A DNA stretch of 64,000 bases from Janthinobacterium agaricidamnosum NBRC 102515 = DSM 9628 (GTDB lineage: Bacteria > Pseudomonadota > Gammaproteobacteria > Burkholderiales > Burkholderiaceae_D), in the NCBI RefSeq assembly GCF_000723165.1, contig NZ_HG322949.1, positions 663,733 to 727,732 on the forward strand, read 5' to 3'. The notes beneath the pieces are model-generated. The model did no database searches. It saw nothing but the letters and a program-made list of their open reading frames with translations, and was not told the DNA's origin. The position numbers and the translations under genes are program-made. Each line of letters begins with the position of its first letter. Positions within the stretch are counted from its first letter, which is position 1. Shown in pieces: positions 55,580 through 64,000 of the stretch.

Positions 55580-56372
55580 AGAAGGCAAATTGCGTGATTT
55601 GTCCGCTATTGTCAGCGATATCGATGCCGCCCAGCTGTCCGACAAGGCGCTGCGCAAACTGAGCAAGGTCGATCAAAAAACCTTGCCCCTGGTGCGCGGT
55701 AATCCCCGTTTCGGCGTGCCGCTGGCCGGCATCGGCAAATTCATCGGCATCGGCTTGAACTACGCCGACCACGCCGCTGAAGCCGGCATGGCCTTGCCGG
55801 CCGAACCGATCGTCTTCATGAAGGCGATCAGTTGCCTGTCCGGTCCGGACGATAATGTGGTGTTGCCGAAAGGCTCCAAGAAGACCGACTGGGAAGTCGA
55901 GCTGGGCGTCGTCATTGGTACCCGCGCGCAATATGTCAGCGAAGAAGACGCGCTTAAATTTGTCGCCGGTTATTGCGTCGTCAATGACTTGTCCGAGCGT
56001 TCATATCAATTGGAGCGCGGCCCGCAATGGGACAAGGGCAAGGGGTGCGACACCTTCGGCCCGGTCGGCCCGTGGCTGGTGACGCGCGATGAAGTCATCG
56101 ACGTGCAGCGGCTCGACCTGTACCTGGAATTGAATGGCAAGCGCATGCAAACCGGCAGCACCGAGACGATGATTTTTCCGGTCGCGAAACTGGTCAGCTA
56201 CCTGTCGCAATTCATGACGCTGGAACCGGGCGACATCATCGCCACCGGTACCCCGCCAGGCGTCGGCCAGGGCCGCAAGCCGCAGCGTTTCTTGAAAAAG
56301 GGCGACAGCTTGCGCCTGGGTATCGCCGGCCTCGGCGAGCAACAGCAAGATGTTGTCGCCTGGCAAGCTTAA
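55524..56372 (+). CDS. Fumarylacetoacetate hydrolase-family protein
   Basis: A 282-residue enzyme of the FAH superfamily, with IGIGLNYADHAAEAGM and the metal-binding DWEVELGVVIG near the middle, then GDIIATGTPPGVGQG near the C-terminus. Members cleave C-C bonds in beta-diketone-like acids, for example 2,4-diketo-3-deoxy sugar acids or homoprotocatechuate products; the substrate is unassigned. The start is the ATG at 55524, with AAGGAAG upstream. It overlaps the MFS gene by 56 bases, and GNAT follows after ten bases, so four genes may share a transcript. Confidence 0.88.
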   Translation: MKLVRYGRPGKEKPGLIDEEGKLRDLSAIVSDIDAAQLSDKALRKLSKVDQKTLPLVRGNPRFGVPLAGIGKFIGIGLNYADHAAEAGMALPAEPIVFMKAISCLSGPDDNVVLPKGSKKTDWEVELGVVIGTRAQYVSEEDALKFVAGYCVVNDLSERSYQLERGPQWDKGKGCDTFGPVGPWLVTRDEVIDVQRLDLYLELNGKRMQTGSTETMIFPVAKLVSYLSQFMTLEPGDIIATGTPPGVGQGRKPQRFLKKGDSLRLGIAGLGEQQQDVVAWQA

Positions 56373-56382
56373 CAGGGACAGC

Positions 56383-56859
56383 ATGGTCGTCTTGCTGCCG
56401 ATGAGCGCTAGCGACTATCTGGCGTATCTCGCTGAAGGTATCCCACAGTACGCGGCTGAAAAAGTGTCCGCCGGAGAGTGGATGGAACACGAGGCGCCCG
56501 GTCTGGCACAAGCAGTATTCGGTCACTTGTTACCCGATGGCTTGGCGACGGTGGATCACCATTTCTTTACGATATGGGACGATGCCGAGTCGATCGCCGT
56601 CGGATCCCTGTGGATCGCGGCCAGGGAGCGCGCCGGCCGGCGCATCGCCTATGTGTATGACGTGGGGATCAAGTCCGGGCATCGCCGCAAGGGGTATGCC
56701 AGCAGCGCTTTTATTGCGCTGGAACACGAGGTGCGCAAGCTGGGACTGGCTGGCGTGGAACTGCATGTGTTTGGGCACAATGCATCGGCGCAAGCCTTGT
56801 ATGCCAAACTCGGCTATCAGCCGACCAGCATGGTGATGTACAAGCCGCTTGCTGACTAA
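56383..56859 (+). CDS. GNAT-family N-acetyltransferase
   Basis: A 158-residue single-domain GNAT. Motif A is in VYDVGIKSGHRRKGYASSAFIALEHEV, with the R-R-K-G-Y loop for acetyl-CoA, and motif B in VFGHNASAQALYAKLGYQPTS. It is a standard small acetyltransferase; the substrate is unknown. The start is the ATG at 56383, ten bases after the FAH gene, with AACAGGGA upstream. It ends two bases before a bidirectional terminator. Confidence 0.85.
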   Translation: MVVLLPMSASDYLAYLAEGIPQYAAEKVSAGEWMEHEAPGLAQAVFGHLLPDGLATVDHHFFTIWDDAESIAVGSLWIAARERAGRRIAYVYDVGIKSGHRRKGYASSAFIALEHEVRKLGLAGVELHVFGHNASAQALYAKLGYQPTSMVMYKPLAD

Positions 56860-56860
56860 G

Positions 56861-56900
56861 AAAAAGCGGGTTTCTCTATCAAGAGAAACCCGCTTTTTTT
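56861..56900. terminator. Bidirectional terminator between GNAT and esterase genes
   Basis: AGCGGGTTTCTCT (56865-56877) pairs perfectly with AGAGAAACCCGCT (56882-56894). Five A residues precede and seven T residues follow, so it ends both the plus-strand GNAT operon and the minus-strand esterase gene. Confidence 0.95.
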
Positions 56901-56915
56901 GTCATGGAGGATGGC

Positions 56916-57587
56916 TTAAGCGGCCAGCACTTTCTTCAGCCAGATGCCAATATCGTCAATTTCTTCCTGGCACAGCGAATGTTGCATGCGATATTCATGC
57001 CATTCCACTTTGTAACCCAGCGCCGCCAAGGCGTCGCGCGATTGCTCGCCGCGGTTCAAACCGACCACCGGATCGGCGCTGCCGTGCGCCATGAAAATCG
57101 GGGTCGCCAGGCTGGCCGGCTGGATTTCGGCGGCGGTCTTGTCGGCCAGCGGCAGGTAGCCCGACAAGCACATCAAGCCCGCCAGTTGTTCCGGATGGCG
57201 CAAACCGGTTTGCAAGGTCATCGCGCAGCCTTGCGAAAAGCCGGCCAGGATGATGCGGCTGGCTGGAATGCCGCGTGCCTTTTCGCGCGCGATCAGCGCT
57301 TCGACTTGCCGTTGCGACGAGCGCAAGCCCGCTTCGTCTTCGCGCCGCACCAGGTCGATGGCGACGATGTCGTACCAGGCGCGCATCTGGTAGCCGCCAT
57401 TGACCGTCACCGGGATCACGTTGGCGCTGGGGAAGATGAAGCGGATCGCCGGGCAGCCCGACAAGTCCAGTTCTTTCACCAGCGGCACGAAATCATTGCC
57501 ATCGGCGCCCAGGCCATGCATCCAGATGATAGCGACGGTCGGGTTCGGCGCGGAGTCGAGTTCTATGGTTTCCAGCAATGTGCTCAT
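56916..57587 (-). CDS. Carboxylesterase/phospholipase-type alpha/beta hydrolase
   Basis: A 223-residue alpha/beta hydrolase. The oxyanion turn is WMHGLGADGNDF, the nucleophile Ser118 sits in GFSQG, the acid is in GSADPVV (about 172) and the catalytic His is in RMQHSLC (about 203), the layout of carboxylesterase II / acyl-protein-thioesterase-like enzymes. It hydrolyses short-chain esters; the physiological substrate is unknown. The ATG at 57587 overlaps the stop of mogA by ATGA, so the two are translationally coupled. Confidence 0.9.
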   Translation of the reverse strand: MSTLLETIELDSAPNPTVAIIWMHGLGADGNDFVPLVKELDLSGCPAIRFIFPSANVIPVTVNGGYQMRAWYDIVAIDLVRREDEAGLRSSQRQVEALIAREKARGIPASRIILAGFSQGCAMTLQTGLRHPEQLAGLMCLSGYLPLADKTAAEIQPASLATPIFMAHGSADPVVGLNRGEQSRDALAALGYKVEWHEYRMQHSLCQEEIDDIGIWLKKVLAA

Positions 57588-58207
57588 GAATTTTCCTGTG
57601 GTGGAGTGGACGCCGGGCGCAGCGCCGATTTGGGACGGAAGGCTTTACAGACGGCCGGGTCGGTTTCCATGTACGGACCGCCGATCAGGTCGATGCAATA
57701 CGGCACGGCGGCGAAGATGCCGCCAGCGATCTGCTTGCCGTCGGCATCCTTCAAGCCTTCCAGGGTTTCCTTGATGGCTTTCGGCTGGCCGGGCAAGTTC
57801 ATGATCAGCGCCGCATGGTCGGGCGTTTCGCGCAGCACCGCCACCTGGCGCGACAAGATCGCGGTGGGCACGAAATGCAGGCTGATCTGGCGCATTTGCT
57901 CGCCGAAGCCGGGCATTTCACGGGTGCCGGCCGCCAGCGTCGCTTCCGGCGTCACATCGCGCCGGGCCGGGCCGGTGCCGCCGGTGGTCAAGATCAAATG
58001 GCAATGGCTCAGGTCGACCAGGTCGATCAAGGTATTTTCGATCTTGCCGCGGTCGTCCGGAATCAGGCGGGTTTCCAGCCGGTACGGCGTGGTCAGCGCA
58101 CTGGCCAGCCAGCTTTGCAGCGCCGGGATGCCCTGGTCTTCATAGACGCCATCGCTGGCGCGGTCGGAGACCGACACCAGGCCGATCACGAGTTCATTTG
58201 TCGTCAT
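57584..58207 (-). CDS. mog: Molybdopterin adenylyltransferase (MogA/MoaB-type)
   Basis: A 207-residue protein of the MogA fold. The nucleotide/molybdopterin-binding TTGGTGPARRDVTPEA is diagnostic and LVSVSDRASDGVY opens the fold. It adenylates molybdopterin before molybdenum insertion. The C-terminal tail (about 185-207) is longer than in E. coli MogA. The ATG at 58207 follows the YjgA stop by 86 bases. No other molybdenum-cofactor gene is visible, so it may serve alone here. Confidence 0.9.
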   Translation of the reverse strand: MTTNELVIGLVSVSDRASDGVYEDQGIPALQSWLASALTTPYRLETRLIPDDRGKIENTLIDLVDLSHCHLILTTGGTGPARRDVTPEATLAAGTREMPGFGEQMRQISLHFVPTAILSRQVAVLRETPDHAALIMNLPGQPKAIKETLEGLKDADGKQIAGGIFAAVPYCIDLIGGPYMETDPAVCKAFRPKSALRPASTPPQENS

Positions 58208-58292
58208 ATAACACCTAATACCTGTCTGGTCTTAAAAACCACAAAACCGGGTTATTGTCCCGGTTTTGTCGATATCGAAAGCCATGCGGGGA

Positions 58293-58898
58293 TTATTCTT
58301 CTTCCGCAGCGTCGCTCTCTTCTTCGCCTTCCTCGGCCTCAGCCTTGCCGCCATTGGCTTTCTTGGCGATTTGCTTGAGGATCTGGAAAATCTCGCGGTA
58401 CGCTTTCGGCGGCTTGTTCTCGGCCTGTTCCTTGCGTGCATTGCGGATCAGGGTGCGCAAGTGCTGCACGTCGAGTTCCGGATTTTCCGACAGTAGCACG
58501 GTCAGCGCCTTGTCGTCGCTCAGCAACTTGTCGCGCCGGCGCTCCATCGCGTGCATCGCGGCGGTGTCGGCTTTCGACAAGCCTTTCCAGCTGTCGATGG
58601 TGCGCTGGATCGCGGCAACTTCTTCTTCATCGAGCGTGCGCATCTTCTTGCCGACGAATTGCAACTGGCGGCGGCGGCCTTCGTGATCCTTGATCAGCTG
58701 GCATTCGAGGATGGCGTCGCGCACATCTTCCGGCATCGGCACGCGCTTGACGCGGTCGCGGGCTTCATTGACGAGCTCTTCGCCCAGCTTTTGCAGGACG
58801 GTCATTTGACGCTTGAGTTCCGATTTCGATGGGCGCTCGTACTCTTGCTCGAATTCGGAGGATTGGAAGCCGCAAGCTCCCCGGTTTGGATTTGGCAT
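58293..58898 (-). CDS. yjgA: Ribosome-associated factor YjgA/DarP (DUF615)
   Basis: A 201-residue highly charged, helical protein. The DUF615 core is clear: YERPSKSELKRQMTVLQKLGEEL, then RRQLQFVGKKMRTLDEEE, and the C-terminal half. The family member in E. coli binds 50S precursors and assists late large-subunit assembly. The last 20 residues are a run of Glu/Ala (acidic tail). I start at the ATG at 58898; a longer in-frame start exists. It is divergent from pmbA, a conserved arrangement. Confidence 0.92.
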   Translation of the reverse strand: MPNPNRGACGFQSSEFEQEYERPSKSELKRQMTVLQKLGEELVNEARDRVKRVPMPEDVRDAILECQLIKDHEGRRRQLQFVGKKMRTLDEEEVAAIQRTIDSWKGLSKADTAAMHAMERRRDKLLSDDKALTVLLSENPELDVQHLRTLIRNARKEQAENKPPKAYREIFQILKQIAKKANGGKAEAEEGEEESDAAEEE

Positions 58899-58989
58899 GA
58901 TAACTGTAGGTTTGGCGTGTGGCCGCACCTGTAAACTGTAAACGACTGCTATGATAACTGTTTTAATGGCCTTACGAAGAAAACAGCTC

Positions 58990-60342
58990 ATGAACGACTC
59001 CGTATTTACCCACAGCCAGGATCAATTGAAACAACTCGCGCGCGATGTTTTGACGTTTGCCCGGGAAAAAGGCGGCACCGATGCCGCTGTCGAGATCAGC
59101 GAAGGCGGTGGTTTGTCGGTTTCTGTACGTAAAGGCAAGATCGAGACGATCGAGCAAAATAAAGACAAGGGCATGGGTGTGACTGTATTTATCGGCAATA
59201 AGCGCGGTAATGCCAGCACGTCCGACTTTTCGCCAGCCGCGCTGCGCGACACGGTCGACGCCGCCTACAATATCGCCCGCTTCACCGCCGAGGACGATTG
59301 CGCCGGCCTGGCCGACGCCGAGATGCTGGAAATGGCGCCGCGCGACTTGAAACTGTTTTATCCGTGGCTGATTTCCGCCGAAGAAGCCGTGATGCTGGCG
59401 CAACGCGCCGAAGCGGCCGCCTTCGCCGTCGATCCGCGCATCACCAATAGCGAAGGCGCCGGCGTGCATGTGCAGCAATCGCATTTCGTGTCGGCCAACT
59501 CGCGTGGCTTCATCGGCGGTTATCCCTTCTCGCGCCACACGCTGTCGGTCGCGCCGATCGCCGGCAAGGGCGCCAAGATGCAGCGCGACGACTGGTATTC
59601 GTCGGTGCGCGACGCCCGCAAGATGTCGAAACCGGAAGAAATCGGCCGTTACGCCGCCGAACGCGCCTTATCGCGCCTGAATGCGCGCAAACTGGAGACC
59701 CGCAATTGCCCGGTGCTGTTCGAGGCGCCGCTGGCCGCCGGTTTGCTGGGCGCGTTCGTCCAGGCCACCTCGGGCGGCGCGCTGTACCGTAAATCGACGT
59801 TCTTGCTCGATTCGCTGGGTAAACAAGTATTGCCATCGCACGTACAGATCGTCGAAGACCCGCACGTGGTCGGCGGCGTCGGTTCGGCGCCGTTCGATGA
59901 GGAAGGCGTCAAAACCTTCAAGCGCGACGTGGTCAAGAATGGCGTGGTGCAAGGTTATTTCTTGTCGACCTATTCGGCGCGCAAGCTGGGCATGCAAACC
60001 ACCGGCAATGCGGGCGGTTCGCATAATCTGTCGATGACGTCCAGCAAGACCAAGCGCAGCGACGACTTTGTCGCGATGCTCAAGAAAATGGGCACCGGCT
60101 TGCTGGTCACCGAATTGATGGGCCAGGGCACCAACTACGTGACTGGCGACTATTCGCGCGGCGCATCCGGCTTCTGGGTCGAAAATGGCGTGATTCAATA
60201 CCCGGTCGAAGAAATCACCATCGCCGGCAACATGAAGGACATGCTGGGCCAGATCGTCGCGATCGGCGCCGACGTCCTGAGGCGCGGCACCAAGCAAACC
60301 GGTTCGATCCTGATCGAGAACATGGTGGTGGCTGGCGGCTGA
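58990..60342 (+). CDS. pmbA: Metalloprotease PmbA/TldE
   Basis: A 450-residue TldD/TldE-family protein (E. coli TldE is 450). GGLSVSVRKGKIETIEQNKDKGMGVTVFIG opens the family fold, and GSHNLSMTSSKTKRSDD, LLVTELMGQGTNYVTGDYSRGASGFWVENG are conserved. It partners TldD in proteolysis of small peptides such as microcin B17 precursor or CcdA; tldD is not in the window. The start is the ATG at 58990. It ends 95 bases before a long palindrome (60437). Confidence 0.95.
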   Translation: MNDSVFTHSQDQLKQLARDVLTFAREKGGTDAAVEISEGGGLSVSVRKGKIETIEQNKDKGMGVTVFIGNKRGNASTSDFSPAALRDTVDAAYNIARFTAEDDCAGLADAEMLEMAPRDLKLFYPWLISAEEAVMLAQRAEAAAFAVDPRITNSEGAGVHVQQSHFVSANSRGFIGGYPFSRHTLSVAPIAGKGAKMQRDDWYSSVRDARKMSKPEEIGRYAAERALSRLNARKLETRNCPVLFEAPLAAGLLGAFVQATSGGALYRKSTFLLDSLGKQVLPSHVQIVEDPHVVGGVGSAPFDEEGVKTFKRDVVKNGVVQGYFLSTYSARKLGMQTTGNAGGSHNLSMTSSKTKRSDDFVAMLKKMGTGLLVTELMGQGTNYVTGDYSRGASGFWVENGVIQYPVEEITIAGNMKDMLGQIVAIGADVLRRGTKQTGSILIENMVVAGG

Positions 60343-60436
60343 TGTAATTCAGGTGATCCCCGCCGTCAGGGGTGCCGCAGCGGGTGCCGCCGGGATCGTC
60401 CAGACCCCGCCTGCACCCGTTTTGCATCTATCTTGC

Positions 60437-60537
60437 AGCGTCTAACACAACGTTCAGGGCAAGGCGCATTGTCGTAGGCAGTACGAATGTACGACAAGGC
60501 AATGCAACGCTGCCATGCATGTTTTGTCAGACGCTCT
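60437..60537. repeat. Second long imperfect palindrome with core GTACGAATGTAC
   Basis: The outer arms are AGCGTCT-like near 60438 and AGACGCT near 60530; inner arms GCATTGTCGTA and TACGACAA flank the core GTACGAATGTAC at 60481-60492. The same core is at 20706-20717. The element ends at the stop codon of the minus-strand carboxypeptidase gene (60537-60539), between convergent genes. Confidence 0.7.
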
Positions 60538-61661
60538 TAAGCGCGCAGCGAGCTCAGGATCGGTTGCAGCACCGCCTGTCCCAGGTTGGCGCTGCGCGCG
60601 CCGCTCCAGCCGGCTTGCGGGTCGGGATCGTTGGCGTTGTCCTTGAACGGCAATTCCAGCGTCAGCGACAGGCAGCCGAAGGCGTGCGTGATGTGCGGCG
60701 AACCCATGGTCAGCACTTCCGGCGTGAATGGCGCGTCCGGATAACCGTGCACGTCCTGGAAGTCCGGGCTGGCGATCTTGAAATCGGCGATGAAACGGTC
60801 TTGCTCGGCCTTTTGTTCAGCAGTGAAATTCTCCAGCGCATTGCTGCCGGCCACGAATACATACGGCAAGCCTTCGTCTCCATGCACGTCGAGGAACAGG
60901 TCGCAGCCGATTTCATGCATCTTGTTTTTCACCAGGAATACTTCCGGGCTGCGCTCCAGGCTTGGCGTCATCCATTCGCGGTTCAGGTTGGCGCCGGCCG
61001 CGTTGGTGCGCAGGTTGCCGTGCACCGAGCCGTCCGGGTTCATGTTCGGCACCACGTAAAACACGGCGTCTTGCAGCAATTGACGGGCAAACGGATTGGC
61101 GCTGTCCAGCAAGGCGTCCAGCATGCCTTCGACAAACCATTCCGCCATTGTTTCGCCCGGGTGCTGGCGCGCGATGACCCACACTTTTTTCTCCGCTTCC
61201 GGATCGCCGACCACCAGCACGTTCATATCGCGGCCTTCGATGGTATTGCCCAAATCGAGCAGTTGCACCAGCGGCGATGATTGCGCGCTGTCGATCAGGG
61301 CCAGGTGGCGGTCCCATGGATACGGTTCGAAGTAGGCGTAATACACGCTGTCGCCTTCCGGCGTATGGTCGATGGTCATCACCGTGCCGTCGTAGCTGGT
61401 CGGCACGCGGAACCAGGTTTCGCGGTCATAGCTGGCCACGGCCTGATAATCGACCCAGCCGGCCGGATAGGCGGACTTGCCGGCGTTCATGAAGCTGATC
61501 TTGCACGGCGTCGCTTGTGCGCCTTGCAGGCGGAAATAAAACCACTGCGTGATGTCCGCGTGGGAATCCTTGCGGATGTTCAGCTGGATCGCCTGCGGGG
61601 CGCTTGCGCTCAGCACGTCGATGGCGCCGGCGTCAAATTGATGGCTGATTTTAATAGGCAT
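60537..61661 (-). CDS. M14-family zinc carboxypeptidase (cytosolic carboxypeptidase-like)
   Basis: A 374-residue M14 peptidase. An N-terminal beta domain (1-120) precedes the catalytic domain. The zinc ligands are in ARQHPGETMAEW (His and Glu) and FLDVHGDEG (His). Substrate-binding NMNPDGSVHGNLRTN and NLNREW are present, and the catalytic Glu near the end is in LTLELPF. The order matches the cytosolic carboxypeptidase 6-like group, which removes C-terminal acidic or other residues. Cytoplasmic (no signal peptide). The start is the ATG at 61661 with AGGA upstream. Confidence 0.9.
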   Translation of the reverse strand: MPIKISHQFDAGAIDVLSASAPQAIQLNIRKDSHADITQWFYFRLQGAQATPCKISFMNAGKSAYPAGWVDYQAVASYDRETWFRVPTSYDGTVMTIDHTPEGDSVYYAYFEPYPWDRHLALIDSAQSSPLVQLLDLGNTIEGRDMNVLVVGDPEAEKKVWVIARQHPGETMAEWFVEGMLDALLDSANPFARQLLQDAVFYVVPNMNPDGSVHGNLRTNAAGANLNREWMTPSLERSPEVFLVKNKMHEIGCDLFLDVHGDEGLPYVFVAGSNALENFTAEQKAEQDRFIADFKIASPDFQDVHGYPDAPFTPEVLTMGSPHITHAFGCLSLTLELPFKDNANDPDPQAGWSGARSANLGQAVLQPILSSLRA

Positions 61662-61922
61662 ACAATAATTCCTGGTGATTTTATGAATGAATCCGCTGTG
61701 CGGCAGGGTACCTGGCGCCATGATACTAGCTTTGACTGATCGTAATGCCCGGATGGATCGCCAGACTTGTTTGAGGCTGCGTTTTTCTGCGCCAGCGCAA
61801 ACCGCGCGCTTCCCGGTTTGCTAATTTGGTGAATGGCTGCCGGCGTGCGGCAGCCGGGCGCCGTATCGGACGGATCATGCCGGCGCGGCATTTCAAGCTA
61901 GACAGGAAATCAGGAGGCCATC

Positions 61923-62186
61923 ATGGCGGACGATAAGAATCACATCAAAATACTGGATAAGAAAATCAGCGACCTCAGCGATGCGCTGGCGCATCTCGGG
62001 CAAGGCACGACACTCAAGGATCTGTTGAAGATCATACGTTTCCCCGGCTATACCACGCCGGCCGAATTCGCTTTTTCGATTGCGATGGTCGACGCCATGC
62101 AGGTACAAGTCAATGCGCTGGAAAAAGCCGGCCAGGACTTGCTGGCGGCGGGCCGGCTGGTGGTGCAGGGGAAGAATGTCAGCTGA
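61923..62186 (+). CDS. Small hypothetical protein (87 residues), mostly helical
   Basis: ATG at 61923 with an excellent ribosome site (CAGGAGGCCATC). The product has heptad-like segments (IKILDKKISDLSDALAHL and VDAMQVQVNALEKAGQDLL) and a short central TTPAEFAFSI stretch; it would be a small helical or coiled-coil protein. No family recognised. It is convergent with paaX, 16 bases apart. Confidence 0.65.
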   Translation: MADDKNHIKILDKKISDLSDALAHLGQGTTLKDLLKIIRFPGYTTPAEFAFSIAMVDAMQVQVNALEKAGQDLLAAGRLVVQGKNVS

Positions 62187-62202
62187 TGGGCATGCTTGAG
62201 TG

Positions 62203-63132
62203 CTAGGCCAGCAAACCGCCGAAGCGCTGGTAAAACGACGCTTCCGCCGCCGGCGACTGTGCGTCTTCGCGGCGCAGCGTCGTCATGATGTGTTCTTCGG
62301 CGGCGCGGTAAATCAGGCGGTAGATGGCACGGACCAATGCATACGCTTGCGCGCCGGGCCATGGGTCCGGCAAGAGTTCGACCGGCAATTGCGGGTCGTG
62401 CAATTGCACCCGGCGGTAGGCGTGAATCAGCAGCGAGCGGACCACAAACGCTTGCTCGGGGGCAATGTCGCTGTCGGTTTCGAGCAAGGCCAGCAATGGC
62501 TGGAACTGGACGATGAAACGCCGGTAGTCGTGGATTACGCCGGACAAGTCCCAGCAATCGGCGACCATCTCGCGCAACGGGCGCTGGCTGACGCCGGGCA
62601 ATTCCTTTGCCTGGCAGATGTACAGCTTGCCCTGCACGCCGTTACGTTGCAGCATGTCTTCCAGCACCGCCGGGTCGCCGGCCGGATGGCCGAACAGGCC
62701 GGGTCCGATGGCGCTATACCCTTCCCACAGCATTTCCTTGCGCATCGAACTGCGCTCGGCGGCATCGATGCTGCCGGCCGGTCCCATCACCAGCGTCCAG
62801 CTGCCATCCCAGTGCAATACCAGTGGCGCATAGATGCGCCGCAATGCGCGCATGAAACGTCCCAGCGCTTCCGGCGTGACCGCATACGCGCTGCGGCGGC
62901 CGTCGCGGCTGGCGCCCAGCCAGCCTTCCTGCGCCAGCCGGAACACACTGGTACGCAGCAAGCGGTCATTGACGCCGAACGGCGCCAGCAATTCGATCAG
63001 GCTGCCTAGCCACACCAGACCGCCGTGCGGCACGATGGCGTCGCCAAAAATGGTGGTCACCAGCGACTTCGAGCGCGGCGGATCGCTGGCCAGGAATTGT
63101 GCTATCCATTCATTGCATGGGGTGTTCTTCAT
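62203..63132 (-). CDS. paaX: Phenylacetic acid degradation repressor PaaX
   Basis: A 309-residue regulator. The N-terminal winged helix covers about 15-90 (KSLVTTIFGDAIVPHGGLVWLGSLI, and RLLRTSVFRLAQEGWL, SRDGRRSAY), followed by the PaaX core (about 95-180) and C-terminal domain. It binds phenylacetyl-CoA, which releases it from paa promoters. I start at the ATG at 63132 where the family begins; an upstream start would run into the promoter. It is divergent from paaA, the first paa gene, and 235 bases separate the two starts, so paaX likely controls that region; I could not fix an operator. Confidence 0.92.
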   Translation of the reverse strand: MKNTPCNEWIAQFLASDPPRSKSLVTTIFGDAIVPHGGLVWLGSLIELLAPFGVNDRLLRTSVFRLAQEGWLGASRDGRRSAYAVTPEALGRFMRALRRIYAPLVLHWDGSWTLVMGPAGSIDAAERSSMRKEMLWEGYSAIGPGLFGHPAGDPAVLEDMLQRNGVQGKLYICQAKELPGVSQRPLREMVADCWDLSGVIHDYRRFIVQFQPLLALLETDSDIAPEQAFVVRSLLIHAYRRVQLHDPQLPVELLPDPWPGAQAYALVRAIYRLIYRAAEEHIMTTLRREDAQSPAAEASFYQRFGGLLA

Positions 63133-63367
63133 CGGCTTTCCGGGAGGTTTCTGGCGCGCGGGCGCCGACAGTGCGAGTTTACTTTGCCATGAGGCAAGTG
63201 CAGGACTATTTTTAACATGATACGTGCAGAAAGTAGCGCTAGAAAGGAAAGATGGGATACGGATTTTCAATATGACTCAAATATGGTGTATGCAAATTTA
63301 ATTTTGTATCGTATTATCTGTTCATCCGATGCGCATGACTGCGTAAAAAATGACTTGGAGCATGATC

Positions 63368-64000
63368 ATGTATGCACAAATGGTGGAAACCGGTCTGAAA
63401 AACGTTCGTTCGCCCGACGCCATGGACGCGGACGAGCAGCAATTCCAGGCGCGCATCGATGCCGGCATCAAGATCGAAGCGAAGGACTGGATGCCCGACG
63501 CGTATCGCAAAACCCTGATCCGCCAGATTTCGCAGCACGCGCATTCGGAAATCGTCGGCCAATTGCCAGAAGGTAACTGGGTGACCCGCGCGCCGACGCT
63601 GAAACGCAAATCGATCTTGCTGGCCAAGATACAAGACGAAGCCGGCCACGGCCTGTACCTGTACAGCGCGGCCGAAACGCTGGGCGTGTCGCGCGACGAA
63701 TTGCTGGCCGCGCTGCATTCCGGCAAGGCCAAATATTCCAGCATCTTCAATTACCCGACGCTGAGCTGGGCCGACATGGGCGCCATCGGCTGGCTGGTCG
63801 ATGGCTCGGCCATCATCAACCAGATTCCGCTATGCCGCTGTTCGTACGGCCCGTATGCGCGCGCGATGGTGCGCGTCTGCAAGGAAGAGTCGTTCCATGC
63901 GCGCCAGGGCTACGACATCATGATGGCGCTGTGCAAAGGCAGCGCGGCCCAGAAGGCGATGGCGCAAGATGCGCTGAACCGCTGGTGGTGGCCGGCGCTG
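63368..64000 (+). CDS. paaA: Phenylacetyl-CoA epoxidase subunit A (partial, runs off the window)
   Basis: The visible 211 codons are in frame with no stop. The product starts [13 protein letters not shown]; the ferritin-like diiron segments are seen in [16 protein letters not shown] and [15 protein letters not shown]. It is the catalytic subunit of the multicomponent enzyme that makes ring-1,2-epoxyphenylacetyl-CoA. The ATG at 63368 has TTGGAGC upstream. It is divergent from paaX, and the rest of the paa operon should lie beyond the window. Confidence 0.95.
   Translation, partial: MYAQMVETGLKNVRSPDAMDADEQQFQARIDAGIKIEAKDWMPDAYRKTLIRQISQHAHSEIVGQLPEGNWVTRAPTLKRKSILLAKIQDEAGHGLYLYSAAETLGVSRDELLAALHSGKAKYSSIFNYPTLSWADMGAIGWLVDGSAIINQIPLCRCSYGPYARAMVRVCKEESFHARQGYDIMMALCKGSAAQKAMAQDALNRWWWPAL

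Noticed and set aside
63133..63367. PaaX operator between paaX and paaA
   Set aside because: Several GATACG-like fragments (around 63217 and 63256) exist but none forms a convincing palindrome or match to the known site.
1..64000. CRISPR arrays, tRNA or rRNA genes, prophage
   Set aside because: No regularly spaced repeats, no tRNA-like cloverleaf noticed by eye and no phage structural genes; a tRNAscan-type search would be the decisive check.

Overview
The window looks like a chromosomal segment of a Gram-negative betaproteobacterium, most likely Oxalobacteraceae (Janthinobacterium/Duganella/Massilia-like). This rests on the high GC, the trxA-rho-rpmE2 order, a DUF2863 protein, the divergent yjgA/pmbA pair, a complete five-step hut pathway and the overall protein style; it is inference from content, not a database match. 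I see no tRNA, rRNA, CRISPR array, phage or complete insertion sequence.

Layout. 1-80: truncated copy of a dispersed element. 458-7942: a giant secreted glycosidase (GH2 + Ig-like + three discoidin modules + GH64). 8.1-15.1 kb: FabMG-like reductase, DNA polymerase II, acyl-CoA synthetase, cupin, GNAT. 15.2-16.0 kb: orphan PAAR protein beside a decayed gene. 16.2-20.1 kb: divergent FtsH-like protease and a membrane glycosyltransferase. 20.2-22.5 kb: rpmE2, rho, trxA. 22.8-26.7 kb: response regulator and hybrid kinase. 27.0-31.4 kb: hutC, ada, mscS-like, GNAT. 31.6-40.5 kb: hutU-H-G-F-D-I plus a substrate-binding/permease fusion. 40.5-43.5 kb: small genes, a candidate small RNA, EamA exporter, glycine-zipper lipoprotein, DUF962 protein. 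43.6-50.1 kb: hypoxanthine-DNA glycosylase, MBL protein, LysR, GNAT, DUF2863, HDOD, 3-methyladenine glycosylase. 50.1-52.5 kb: a MITE-like element, chemoreceptor and Cache protein. 52.8-56.9 kb: KamA-like radical SAM, MFS, FAH hydrolase, GNAT. 56.9-61.7 kb: esterase, MogA, YjgA, PmbA, M14 carboxypeptidase. 61.9-64.0 kb: small hypothetical gene, paaX and the start of paaA, which runs off the window.

How genes work together. The hut genes form a tightly packed operon, including a GTGA stop/start overlap, that takes histidine to glutamate and formate. Its promoter carries a near-perfect HutC-type operator between -35 and -10, and the likely repressor gene hutC lies about 4 kb upstream. paaX is divergent from paaA, as expected for a repressor of phenylacetate degradation. 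Chemoreceptor and Cache protein are adjacent and co-directional, as are hybrid kinase and receiver protein.

Most unusual signals: (i) a 160-bp terminal-inverted-repeat element with a second, 71/80-identical copy at the window start; (ii) two long imperfect palindromes sharing the core GTACGAATGTAC, each abutting a stop codon; (iii) a run of GTAA motifs at about 10-bp phasing in front of a TATATT box, a C-rich segment and a strong terminator, which looks like a regulated small-RNA gene; (iv) the GH2-GH64 fusion enzyme.
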